From assembly GCF_008831285.2 (NCBI RefSeq), contig NC_045139.1, positions 29,305,206 through 29,369,205 on the forward strand: DNA of 64,000 nucleotides, given 5' to 3'. Shown piece by piece: positions 50,929-63,257 of the stretch. A program made the translations under genes and the position numbers. The first letter of the stretch is position 1, and each line of letters starts with the position of its first letter. A model generated the notes under the pieces. The model made no database searches. It saw nothing but the letters and a program-made list of their open reading frames with translations, and had not been told where the DNA came from. The stretch is from Nymphaea colorata (taxonomy: Eukaryota; Streptophyta; Magnoliopsida; Nymphaeales; Nymphaeaceae).

Positions 50929-53900
50929 TGTGTTATTTGTTTATAAGTAATTTTATTTGTCTATATTTTAAACTTTTTTTTTATCAAGGTTACCTTAATC
51001 TCATACAAAATTCAGTGTTTATTAAATAAAATAAGGGGGGAGAGAAAGAAGAGGGAAAAAAGAAGAGGGAAAGATAGGAAAAGGAAAAAAAATAAAAAAA
51101 AGAGAAAAGAAAAACGAATGCAGTCAGCAGCACCCATTCACAGAGGTTGATTTTGGACACAAGCCGTAGATGTAGGTTTTTCTTGTCAAATGTGTGTGTG
51201 GAACTACAATATAGCTGTCAAAGAAATTGCTTCTCCGTTGTCTATGTCCCTGTTCAGAGAGGTTGATTTTTTTTTTCACATAAAATTTTGCTTTACATCA
51301 CCATGCAATTGCTTTTCGGTTTTTAACAAATTGTCTTACCTCACCTTAGCCTTAATGAAATGGGTCTCTATTTTATTGTGGTTTAATACTTTTTTTTTAT
51401 TATGTTTTGTGTCCTTCCACTTCTGACTTTAGTTTGAAAAGTTTATCCCTAGTTTTTTTGACTTTGAAGTCAAGACGTATGGCAGATTGCCTAAAAACAA
51501 CCAGCCTAAGTGACTAGGTAGACCTAGGGGCCTCAGCATGTTTTTAATCAACAGAGTTTCTGCTATGTAGCTTGTTGCTATCTTAGCCTGTACCGTATAA
51601 CGTGAGAAAAAAGGCATACATGCTGTTTAATACTGCCTCGATTCTTCCAAATGATATGATGTAATCGTGCCATCATCCTATGCTTTTGTGGTTATGGCTG
51701 AGTAAAGATACGGAGGGCAAAATTCAACAAGAAAAAATTCCAGTTGAGGAAAACACTTCCTCATAGTTGGTACGAAAGATAAGGCAGCTGATTCGGTACT
51801 CGCAATATTTATGAGAAAAATCAAATAAAATGAATAAAATGGGAAAAAATCCGGAGATTTTCAAAATCTCACCAAAAATGAAAATATCACTAATTTATTA
51901 CGAACTTATTGTGATTTTCCATAAATTTTAATATTTTTTAATTTTTGAGGTTTTTTTATGATTTTTTATTTTTATTTTTTAAAAAATTGTCAAGATTTTC
52001 CTGAGGTTTACCCAAGAAGAACAACTAGGCCAAAAAGGTACCCGAAAAAAATTTCGCTGAGATTTTCCTGAGAACGATATTTGTGACAAATAAAGCACAA
52101 AAAATGCCCTTAACTATAAATTAAAAAGTACTGGCCATTTACATGAAGGAAAACATATGACCATTTTACAGCTTCTGATTTTCTGAACCAAGACAAACCA
52201 AGATAGCTGACATAGACATGCACTCGTTTGGAGGCATCTAGTTGCCAAATGTTAGCTGCAACCATGTTGGTGAAGTAACTATTGACTATGTCAATAGGTT
52301 TGCTCACCTTAGGTAGCTATAATAATGTCTTTCTTGTTTATGTGAGCTATGAACTCTTTGAAATTTGGCTTGTTTAAAACTTTAGTCTGCTTGCAGGGAG
52401 GATTGGAAGGATGTGCATCAAAATTCCGTGGACAAAGCTTGGATGGGACCCTATCATAATTAGTCTTGATGATGTTTTCATATGTACAGCTCAGCGAGAT
52501 GATTCAGAAGTATGAGTAATTTGCTGAATTTATCTATCCAATTAGCTTTATTTTGCTTAACTTCTTAACCAAAATTTGTTGCTTTTGATGCCTATCATAG
52601 TGGAGTCCTGAATCAGTGGAAAGCCGTGAATTTGCTGGAAAGAAAGCCAAGCTTGCTGCTGCAGAGCTTGCAAAATTAACAAGGCGTGTCTGTGGTGAGT
52701 TGCTTTGGTACCTTCCCAGATTTGAGTTGCTTTAGTGCCTTTTCAGATTTGGTTGTCAAGGTTATGAGTTCTCACTAGAAAAGCAGAAGCAATGTTTTAA
52801 TCACTCTATGCATGTAAGCTATCTCTTATGCCTCTTGGTGAGTCTTATGCATATTAAAATATATCTACAGTATTTTGAAGATATCATGATGTTCTTGTCA
52901 TCTTGAAACCAGCTAATAGGTGATTACATTCTCAAAAATATCATATATTTCTCAAAGAAACAAAAATACGCTGAGACATTCCTGATGTTTTTTTCTGAGG
53001 CTCCTAATAAAGGTTTCTTTTGCATATTTTTATGCATGCTTTTTTTCCTTTCTTTTCACAGTATTCAAAAAGTTCTTATAGTTGTCTCTTATTATCTAAA
53101 AGACTAGAAAACCTATTATTTCATGCATCCTTTATGTTTATTTCAAAGTTACTATATTTTTCTCATGATTTCTAGAAGAAAATAACATCTCGAGAAATAA
53201 ATCTTACAAGAAAAACCTGCCAATGGATTTCTGAGAAGAATATTCATTACAAGGGTAATTTGAACTAAGAAGTTGAGCATATGGAAAGGATATCCCTCAA
53301 ATTGAATTGTAGACTGGTGAATTCTTGGGTTTGCAAGAAGTTGGTTTCTTCTTTCTACAAGTCCTTCACTTTCATTCTTGTTACTTAGTTTTTTGAGCTC
53401 TAGTGGTTTGAAACTTGTATCTGTTTAAATGCATCAGGATTCTGTTTGTGCATTCTTCCTTTTAATTCCCTGGTTTGGATTATGCTGACTGGAATTTTAC
53501 CAGTTTTTCTATGGTTTTGGACCTTTGGTAGGTTCAATGAGAGGGCTGTCCTGATACACAGCTTTCACATGCTAATGAAGCCTACTTTACTCCTCTCTGA
53601 ACCATCGTTCTATAGCTCTGGTGGTCAAACTAAGCTTTCGCTAGACTGTCCAAGCTAATCTTGTGGCCTTTGTATGTATTTTGGGTTTGTAGTTTCCAAG
53701 GCAGATGTGAACCCACCAAGATACTTTATGACTGTTCCTATTAGATATAGTTAGGGTTTCATCCCTTGGTCTGTGAATATGATTGCTTGTGCCAGTCACC
53801 AGCTTTACTTTGTGCCCTGAAAAGTTATCGAACCAGGACCAGTAGTATGGAACACAAGCTTATCACCCTTCAAAACTTCTCAAAATTATTTTTACAACCA

Positions 53901-56900
53901 ATCCACTTTAGGATGTTATTGTGGGCCCATTATTACCTAGAAAGAATAAAGTGATACCCCAGTAAAAGTCACAGAAAAGGAAAATGTTACATTCCTTCTT
54001 AAACTGACCAGGCTGTTGGGACAATGGTATTTGAAATTTTGAAGTGCATAAAGATGTTTTTGTTCAGTTTTTCATATATCCATGCATACAGACATACATA
54101 CATACATATACATATATACATGCATACATACATATACATACATACATGCATACATCCGTACATACATACATATATGCACATGTGAATGCTTTGTGTACAT
54201 ACAACATATAAAAAGAGAACTGCACATAATTGTTTTTTTCTTTTTGTGCCAGACAACCAATCAGGGCAGTCCTTTATATCTTACATGTCTGCCAAGGTAC
54301 GTGATATGCTCAAACATTACTTTTTTCACACTGTAAATATCCGAAGGGCAGTTTGTACTTCTTGTTTTGCTTTATTTATGCCTGTACAGTTCTAGCATGT
54401 GAGAAGCAAACTTGGTGCTTCTGTTTGATCTTTTGTATTGATGTTTGAGGTGGACCAATGTGTGGCTGGTTAATTCATGTTGCTTATGGTTTGCCCTCTG
54501 CAGATACTTGACAATGTTCAGGTGTCCGTTCAGCGGCTCCATGTTACTTTTGTTGATGCAAGTACTGATTCTGATGTAAGTTTATTCCCTTTCCAATACT
54601 TTTTGGACACACTTTTTGCACAATTGGTCATTTATATGTTTCATCTTCAGGTAATGATCTTATCAAATATAAGAATCAAGAAATCATTTCTTTTTAATCT
54701 GAGTGATTTCACACAAGAATTTGTTTAAATATAGAAGCAATGTTGTATGTATCGTACGATACGTATCGTATCGTTTAGGAAATATGATACGATACACCCC
54801 CCGTATCGTAAATAGGTGTATCGTACTTTTATTGTACAATACATACGATACAGGGCCCCGTATTGTACGATACGGTACGATACACCTCGTATCGTACGAT
54901 ACGGGCTGATTTAAAAAAAAAGGGGGGGGGTGGAATCTTTCTTTTTCGATTTTTTCTTATAAAAACCCGACCATTCTTCATTTTTAACCTAGAGATAGTG
55001 CCGCCGTGGAGGGAAATCATTGATTTCTATCATTAAATCATCGACTTTCAAAGTGAAATCATCGATTAAACCATGAATTTGTGTGTGGGTGGCTGATTCC
55101 CGTTGGGAGGAAAGGGGTTTTTTTAAATCGTGAAGATGAAAATGAAGAAGAAGATGGAGATGAGGATGAGAATGAATATGATGAAGATTATGAATGAGAG
55201 TCGAGAGTGCTTTCATTTTATATGTATTGACATTGAACATTTTCATAATTTCATTATCATCTTGTGATGTAATCCACAACATCTAAAACTTGTTTTTTGA
55301 TGTGGTATCTCATAGACTTTTGGACCTTATGACTTATGAGTCTGTGTTTTTTTGAAGAACATATTATTCTTGATTTTTACTGATTTTTTATGAATTTTTT
55401 GAAATTTTTTTCTACATTTTCTGATTTATTAAAAAAAAAAACGATGCGGTTACGATACGTTACGATATTTTATGATATTTACGATACACTTTTTACAACA
55501 TTGCATATAAGTCAAAAGACTCAGAACAATTAGTGAAGTACTTTTTCATCAGGCATGGCACATGCTGCATGATGAAGTCTAAGTTGAGTTCTGAGGAGAA
55601 ACTAATGATTGATAATTGTGTAGCAAGGGGGTACTGTTAAAATTCCATCTGTTGACATATTACAGTGTATTCTGTCTGTCTATATTTCATCCTCCTTGAA
55701 AGAAAGTGCACACTGGAATTCAATTATGTGGGGGCAGTAAGGTCTCTCATTTACATAGTTAATGAGATGTTGGCCTTATTTTAGGTCTTTTGGATCTAAA
55801 GTTTCCTGCATTTTTTCTGACATTTTTTGTCTACATAATCTTTCTCCTACTACCTGGCTTTCCCTCTTCATGTCAGACTTGTGAATTCTATGAATAAGAC
55901 TTAGTTGACTTGCTTAGGTGAAACATTCAGTTCTGGAGTTTAGACATTTTATGTTACTGTTAATTGGTGAGGAATGCTTATTGATCAAGGAAAATGAAAT
56001 CTCATGATCGTATTGCCCTCAAGTTTAAAGATTGTTGCTTGAAGGAGGATGAAAATGTTATGCCATCTGGTCAAATTCATGTGAATAATAGAAAGGGCAC
56101 TAAAAGATTTTTGCTCAAGAAAAAGTCAGTTTTCTTGAGGATAGTGGCAAGATGGAAATCAGTATGCTGCATTAGGAAGTTCATTTCTGTTTATGTTCTG
56201 TGTAGAAATTTACTCTATTGTATTCATATTCTTTTCCATGAGTGGACTCCAGGGACAGTTCGTTTTTGGTTTTCGACTTTCCAGTCTCACTGTGATGACA
56301 GACACCAGACCAAAGGGGACCACCGTTGGGTATGTGCCATATCTCTCCACCTTGCTTTGTTTTCTTTGTTTCTTGGATGTACAAGAAGGTGAAACCTTTT
56401 ATTTACACAACCATTCAAGGGCCGAGCTGGCTGTTGGCCATCTTCAAATGCTCTAATTGGAGCTATTGGAATTGTCAGCTCTCTTTGTCAAAGTCCATAT
56501 TTGACCAAAACAAAAAATGCAAGATTAATGCTGTAAATAAATACAATAAGGAGAAATAGATACATGTTTAACTTGTATGTACTATATATTTTGATAGTAT
56601 ATACACTGACACACAGTACACATGTATTGCAGTAGCATAATGAACATTTATTAACTTTAACTTTAACATGCATTACAGTGGCAAATGTCTTCCATATTTT
56701 GGAAATGTCTGGATACCATTGCCATTTTGAGACAGGCTGTCAGTATCTGCAAGATATCTAAATATTTTCAGAATATCACTGAAAATGAAGATGTTGTGAT
56801 GTTATTGTTACAATTCCCAAGATCTTTTTGGACCTTAATAGAAGACACTTTTTTCATATTTTTTGAGCATGCAAATTTTTCAGTTTGTTCATTTTATGAT

Positions 56901-59900
56901 TTTAAAAGTCATTTTTCCTGATTTATTTATATTTTTGCAAAAAACATATCAGAAAACTAATAACTCATTATTTTATGTTTGTTCTTTATATTCTTTTAGT
57001 TTTACATTTTCAAGATTTTCTTGATATTTTCTCGTGACTGTATATTTTGAGAAAAGCTCTCGCAAAAAAATTCTTGCCTTGTACAACTGGCTACTTAGGT
57101 CAGGGTAAAATAACCAGGATTATTTAACTATTTTTTGTGCGATCTAACTGTGATCTTAAGAATGGTCTGGTAGAAACATGCATTAAGTTGGTCTTTTTTT
57201 AAGTTTTATTGTGTCTTTTTTAGTAATCATAAAATGAGGGACTCTCGTGACATCAAAATTTTGATTATAGAAAAAAAGAAAAGATTTTCATGAAAACAAC
57301 TTGGACTAAATCACACTTTATAGTTTATATTAAATTAGTGCTCATAACATGTTAAGCTGTTTACAGTTTGATTTAAACATTTTTTAGCAACAATTTGAGA
57401 GGGCTTTATCCCTGGTCTAAGTGGTCTGGGATATGCCAAGTCCTCCAGTCACCCACACCCACACCCACATATATATAGTATCCTTGTGCCCATATTTTTT
57501 GAATTTGTCGGAAGAAACTTGGGATAAAGTATTGGTCTCATTCCATCTCAAAAAAGGGGATTATAAAAACTTTTAAGCTCATTTTTGTGTCACGGTAAAT
57601 CCCTCTCTTTGTAAAATTTTGATATATTACCACCAGATGGAGTCTCAAGAAGATGCGAGAGGAAGAGAGGAGAATGAGGCTGCTCGAGAAAGGAGAGAGA
57701 GAAGAAAAATTCGGGCCTTAGGGTGTGAGCACCCGCCTCTTGTCATTATTTAAACTAATTACACTTAAGTGTTACAAATAAAATACACAAAAGAACAATA
57801 AATATTACAAGTTGCCACTGCCCATTATGTGCTACGTGAGGTGAAAATGGGTCGGGTATGACTTAACCCAAACCATATCTTAACACTATTATGTCACCTT
57901 CTGGGAACGGGGAAAATCCGCTTTATAATAAAGGAAATGTGCAACTGTCATAAAATTATTAGAGATTTAAAACCAAAGAGAAGGGTCTCATGTCTTGCTA
58001 GTTTTGTCACCTCGTCCAAAGTTTTGGTTCTTCTGATGAATTTTTGTTTATTTTAGACCAGTAACGATGAGCTATGTTTATGACTTGTTGTAGAAAGTCA
58101 TGATTGAAGTGAGTTTATTTAATTGTATGTGTTATGATTAATGAAGTCCTCAAAAATGAATTGGGAAATTTTTAAGAATCAGTAGTAAGTGCTTTGAAGC
58201 CAGGAAAACTTTGACATGATCTAAAACTTGTGGGCATACATTAATGCACATTTTATTTATTCAATTGAAGTCTGATTTTTATACAAACGATGATAAAATT
58301 CAAAGCATTTTGATCAGTTTGATATTGGAATAACTATCATTCAATCTTCTAGACTTAAATATACTTAAAAAGATAAAATAAAGTATACGTAATACTTATA
58401 ACTGAAAAAACATAATTCAGAATCTCAGATTTAATATTTAATAGTACACTAATTTGTAACTTTTCTTAGGCAAGGCCAGGCAGTTGCATCTTAATGTAAC
58501 ACCATCAACAACTAAGTTCCATAGGTATCATTAATTTGTGTTGGGAATATGAAATTTCGTATAGGACTGAATACCTTTTCTTGGTTGATAAGCTTTTAAA
58601 CACTTGAAACTTCTTGTTTTGATGTTCTGGTACGTGCTGGACATTGAGATTGGGTATACAAACAGTTGTTTTGCCTTTTCTTATTAGGTCCAGGAAGATC
58701 AGAGGCGGTCAAGTTTGCAAGAGACTGGATATTTCAGAGTTTGGAATTTATTGGAACCCTTGGGCAGATTTCTCAAGCTCATCAATTGCAGATTTTCATG
58801 GTGCACAGTCACATTGTAGCAGAGTGCCTGAAATTGAAGAATATAAATACATAATAAAGCCATTTGATGCGACAATCTCCTTGATGGTATGCTTATGCTG
58901 GTTTGCTTTATTCTTTAATCTTTGGAATTGAGAGGGCGTTTCATACTGATGGACATTGATTTATGTGCAATTTTCTTGAACAATTCTATTTGCTGCCATG
59001 CATCAAGTAGGAGATGCTGGTGCCAGTAAACAGCAAAGTAAACAGCATCTTGCTTAAAGGCATCAATAAAATATTAAAATGTATAATCTCTTTGTTTGAT
59101 AGATTGGAAATTCAAAACATTTTTGGTCATTTTCTGAAAGATTGTTCGCTGTAGTGAGATGTTTCTCTTCGCACCTTTTAATTTTTTGGATGAGTTATTC
59201 TTTGTGAGTGATCAATCTAGAGCTTGCAATGGATGCTTCACCAGAAAATGGGTTGGGTATTTTAAGAGATAATGCTGCCAGATCTGGATTTGGATTCAAA
59301 ATTCAGATAACTCCTGATTCAGAGCATGGATGTCTGGGCATGCAGATGTTAAGGTGTAATAATAAGAGCATCTTGATTTACTATTTATATTACTAGCTGT
59401 GTTACCATGCAGCATAGATGTCTGTCTGATGAGGAGTATCTCACAGTCCCCCATTGGGAAACTTTGATTTCAGCCCATAACATTAGTTTGTCTTGTTCCT
59501 TTTCTTCATGTTCCCTTTGGATTATCGAGATGGAAAATCTACTATGGTATTAAAATAAGGTTGATGATTCCATCTATCCAATTTAAGCGATGGGGTACCT
59601 TCCCCAATCCAGCTCTCGATGATGCTTGTTGCTATGGCTCAACTCCAAGGGCATTTCTCAGGTTGCATTATTGAGCCTCTTTTGTGCTCTCTAGTGTCAC
59701 CATCCTTGCATCCTATGGCAGGGATGAACAGATTACCTGCTGCCAGCCCCCTTTGCTGCCCCTTTTCCTCGTTCAAACTCCAGTGGTTTCTTTCGGTAGC
59801 CATTCCATGGTCGATGCCCCCTGGTTTCCCCTTCCCAACAAGTTTGAGTTCTATGCGTTCTCTTCTGCCACTCCTTCCTTCGTTAGTACCTCGTTCAACT

Positions 59901-62900
59901 CTGCATAGAAGATTTCATCTGTGATGATTTTTGGCTTCTTGCTTATCTGAGACGCTATCCTAGAGCCATCGAGGAGCAGTACAAGGACCTCGTCTCTGAT
60001 GTGAAGTCATCCTTGCACCCTGTCATAGGGTCGAAGAGATGATCAAATGCTCCTTCAATTATTTTTTTCTCGTTGCAACCCATCTTCCTTTGCCTTCCGG
60101 TAGTCATTCCACTTTCAAGTTTTTAACGCTTCCTTGGTTCACCTTCTTTGTTAGGGTCAGAGTCTGAGCGTCATCTTCATCGGCTCCTTCATCACGCTTG
60201 CAATAACGTCGATCAGCAGTCTTGCAGCTTTCTCCCTATGGGCATTTCTGTTTGCATTTTTCTAAATTCCTCAGGATTTGTTCGATCAACTGTTGTCTGG
60301 TCTCCACCTTAGGATTGTGCTTAGGCGATACCCAACTCAGCCCTGAAAACTGCAATAGACTCCCCTTACTTCCTGGTTTCACGCCTAACCACCAATAGCC
60401 ACTATCTAATCTCTCTATTTCTTCTTCCAACTCCATCGTTGAAGGTTGCTCCTTGGTCCAGATTGGCCAGAAGGGGACTCCCTCAAAGATGCACAACTTC
60501 TGGTATTGCTCCTTGCCTTGGAAGATGAACAGTTTCCATCAAAACCATAAACTGAAGCTTGCAAGGTTACCAATGTACTCGTCATAGTCCTTGGGCGGTT
60601 TTGGATTCCAAGACGCAGGGCTGGGAATGCCATACACCTGCGATCCAAGCTGCAGAAGCATGTAGTCTTCTGGAATTTCATCCGCCGGTTGAAGAGGCCC
60701 ATAGATGATCATCGGCAGCAGCGGCTTGCTGGGTTCCGGCTCTGATACCATTGTTAGCCTCTGCTAACCAGTACCAACCTTCACCAGCCAGCCCTTGAGA
60801 AACTCACACACACCACTCCCTAATCCCATGTTAGGGATTCCCTCCCGGAGGAATCACCAATAATGTCTGCGATAACCCTCCCTCCCTTCTGGCTGTTACC
60901 CCTATTTATGGATGTTATTGGGTCAGTCCAGTGGACCGGACCCATGATCCCATTCTCGATATCTAACATATTTATAGATTATTTCCAGTTGAATATATGA
61001 TGTCTTAATCTGCCTTATTGCTTGTGCCATTGTTTGTACTTTTGTGTGATATGCACAATTTTTTTTCCCATTAAGTACTATGTGAATTTATGATGAGCAA
61101 TGTTCTCTATCTTTAGAAAAGATGGAAGTGGCTTTTATTCTTGAAAATGTTTTCATTTATGTAGGTTAATAAATCCGGCAAGTTTGAGAAGGGCATTCCA
61201 CATTACTGTGTCATGTCAGAGCTGAATTTCTTGGTCTGATTCTGTTCAAAAGATAATCCTTCGACTGATATATCAACTCTTCTTTTGACTCCACTCAGCT
61301 GACTGATTTTCATGAGCCATTTTTCTAGGTTATCTCTTTGAATGAAATCCAGCTGCAGCAAGTCTTGATGCTTTTAGATTCCTTCGCAATAGGTGGATTA
61401 CGCCAGAAGTGAGTTCAGCTTTTCCTCTTAACGTCTTCATTAATATTCCCTTTTCCATTAAAAGAAAGGAAAAATCTCTTACGTGCGTTGATCCCTCATT
61501 TTTAATTTGGTGCTTCTTTCACAAATGTTTGTCATTATATATGCCTCTAAATGATTCATGTTGATAGAGTCATAAAGCATCATCGTGGATAAGCAGTTGA
61601 AATTATCCTCTGTATTCGCTCTGTTCAAGAATGAGCGATATGAGGACACTGTTTTTTTCCTTTGCTCTAATGCATTGAAAACTCATTTTGCTTCTTGTTG
61701 CTTTCTTCGCAATCAATTTTTTTTTTTTTTTTGGTGAGAGCTAGCAAGGAAGTATTTTTGTTTGAGTTGTGTACACAAATTGTTTGATGGCTGCACTATT
61801 TTCTCTTTCTTTTCTGCAATATAATACTTTTACACAAGGCTGTAAAAATATCTGAAGCCGGTATCTGTTGAGCCCAAAATAAGATATTCTACCATGTCTT
61901 ATCATAAAATCGTGATTCTGAAGAATTTTTGTTGAAAAGAATAATGCTGCTAAATGATGTTAGAATGGCTACTGGCATGGACTACATCCAATGACCAAAT
62001 AATTTGCTATAATAAAAAAATGCAAGTATGAACTAATATACATGTTAAACAAATAAACTATGGTGGCTGAAAATAATCTACGTGAGGAAATCTATCCCTT
62101 GCACGTTCACATGCCCTACCTTTCTTTTACACAGACACACACAGTAATTTGTTCTTTTCATACCCACACGCACACAAATGCATAGTTCATGTAAAAAGGC
62201 TTATACAAATCAGAAGCCCAATTTTGCAAAAACTTTTGTCAGTTGGGTAGATTTCGTTGGGTTCTTTCTTATTAGTGGTAAATGTGGTCAGTCCTAAGAA
62301 GCTTCATGCGTCTCTCTCTCTTGAAGAAATGCAACCTTGTTTCACAAACTATTGTGTGATTCACTTGCTAAGTTAAGACACCTTTCAATCAGCTTTCGGA
62401 GGTCTCTGGTTTTTTTCCAATTCCATCATATCAATGTGATATATCAGATCTATCTTAAGATTTTGTACTACCAGAGGCAGTTCACTTCTTTTTTCTATGT
62501 ATGATTGAACAGCATCTTGTTTCATTGAACAAATGGATTTTAAAATATCCTGTTGTCCTCTAGCAGGCCAAGGATCTTGTGCCTTGTTGTCCTCAATCTT
62601 GTTGTTTACTAGCCTTGAATTTAATAGTTGGTTTCCTTACCATTTGTTGCGTGGCATGTGCAATGCAGCTGTAACATTTATCTCATCCACCTTGTGGTTG
62701 TCCTTATGTCTACCCAACCTGAAGATCAGTAAAGTTCTTCCATATTTAGGTTGAGGATGACTTTTCTGAAACAACCTTTATGCAGCATTAGTTTAAAGAT
62801 GATCTGTAGCAATGTGCTCACTGAATATTTTATTACTTCCATGAAAAGATGGTGATTTTGACTGTGATTTAGTACTATAGGGTGGATTGCTGTACATGCT

Positions 62901-63257
62901 TTCAGATTATCGTTTTAGACACACTTGGACAAAGGGCTGAGATTCTAGAAAATCCCATACCATCATATTGAGCACACTTGTTTTCTTGATCTCAAAGGGT
63001 CTCTCTGACAAGTTTTTTGACTTTATCAAGAATGTTTTCTGTTTCATGTGATTCATATTAAGGCAAACCTCTTTTTATTTTCATGACACTTTTGCTGTTG
63101 ATTGCAGGTATGGTCGATACAGGCCATGGCACAATCCCTTACTGAAAAAGCTGAGCGGTTGGCAAATAACATGGTGGCACTACGCACAAAATGCCGTTCT
63201 CTCTGATGTCCGTAAAAAATTAAGGAAGAATTCTTGGCACACTTTTGGTCAGAGAAT
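47935..63257 (+). CDS. VPS13: VPS13-type lipid-transfer protein, N-terminal part (runs off the window)
   Basis: Eleven coding exons with GT-AG introns keep one phase: 47935-48031, 50308-50385, 52397-52509, 52601-52694, 54253-54296, 54504-54575, 56253-56329, 58694-58886, 61165-61233, 61329-61408 and 63108-63257. The last ends in a split codon (AGA AT|GTAAGT), so the gene continues rightward. The 355 residues seen begin MFENLVHQLLSGYLGRYVKG and LENVELILEAFDYLQLPFAI, then IKIPWTKLGWDPIIISLDDVF and FAGKKAKLAAAELAKLTRRV. This is the Chorein_N domain, which opens the lipid-carrying groove. Later come FGFRLSSLTVMTDTR, KIRGGQV and LRQKYGRYRPWHNPL. VPS13 proteins move lipids between membranes at contact sites. 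The start resembles plant VPS13M-type proteins rather than the SHRUBBY type. A full gene would encode several thousand residues, so most lies outside. Confidence 0.93.
48912..48941. repeat. (GAA)n microsatellite in VPS13 intron 1
   Basis: Ten GAA units. The surrounding 48650-49160 is purine-rich, which opens spurious frames on the minus strand. Confidence 0.93.
50803..50922. repeat. GGGTGCGGGT-type dispersed repeat in VPS13 intron 2
   Basis: CACATGGGTGTGGGGTGCGG, then GGTGCCGGTGCGAGATGCGG, a TTTCAAAAAA stretch and GGGTGCGGGTGTGG, running into (TA)n. It belongs to the same family as the copies at 35953 and 36401. Confidence 0.6.
54081..54180. repeat. Imperfect (CATA)n tract in VPS13 intron 4
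   Basis: About 100 bp of CATACATACATATACATA variants. The Cys/Met/Tyr-rich frames on the minus strand here are artefacts of the tract. Confidence 0.93.
54737..55504 (+). mobile_element. 768-bp terminal-inverted-repeat element with CGTATCGTACGATACG palindromes
   Basis: The ends are GCAATGTTGTA (54737) and its reverse complement TACAACATTGC (55494-55504). Just inside both ends lie many ATCGTAC/GTACGAT units that form palindromes, denser at the left. The middle has a plus-strand stretch encoding an acidic Asp/Glu-rich tail (EDENEEEDGDEDENEYDEDY, stop at 55195), which recalls the acidic C-terminus of some hAT-like transposases but is too short to assign. The flanks (ATATAGAA left, ATATAAGT right) may be a worn target duplication. 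The element sits in VPS13 intron 6. Confidence 0.7.
60236..60751 (-). pseudogene. Broken retroelement-associated reading frame
   Basis: From an ATG overlapping the primer binding site, one minus-strand frame runs about 170 codons to a stop at 60236, with a single in-frame TGA at 60541-60539. On both sides of the stop the reading is protein-like: EIPEDYMLLQLGSQVYGIPS before it, and LCIFEGVPFWPIWTKEQPS and LDSGYWWLGVKPGSKGSLLQ after it. Position suggests a gag-like or captured coding region. I recognise no gag zinc knuckle or other domain. Confidence 0.55.
60738..60750 (-). other. Primer binding site for initiator tRNA-Met
   Basis: On the minus strand the sequence is TGGTATCAGAGCC. This is exactly complementary over 13 nt to the 3' end (GGCTCTGATA plus CCA) of the initiator tRNA encoded at 12371-12442. 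It starts one base inside the LTR end, the normal place for a PBS. Confidence 0.92.
60752..60968 (-). repeat. Long terminal repeat (5' LTR of the element)
   Basis: 217 bp from TGTTAGCC to ATCTAACA on the plus strand. The ends are inverted repeats (TGTTAG / CTAACA). Minus-strand CCATAAATAGGGG is a likely promoter TATA region. Confidence 0.75.

Larger units (their letters stand above)
59600..60968 (-). mobile_element. Partial LTR retrotransposon in VPS13 intron 8
   Basis: Read on the minus strand, the parts come in order: LTR (60968 to 60752), primer binding site (60750 to 60738), then an interrupted coding stretch. The LTR is about 217 bp and bounded by TGTTAG and CTAACA. It has a TATA-like ATAAATAG and direct GG(A/T)TTAGGG-type words. 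No second LTR was found at lower coordinates, so the left end near 59600 is approximate and the copy is probably truncated or worn. The short LTR and the TG...CA ends suit a Copia or short non-autonomous type, but no pol domain is visible. Confidence 0.72.

Noticed and set aside
54081-54260. Cys/Met/Tyr-rich frames on the minus strand
   Set aside because: They are translations of the (CATA)n tract.
54989-55282. 97-codon minus-strand frame rich in His and Leu
   Set aside because: It is the antisense of the acidic GAAGATGA-rich stretch inside the TIR element.
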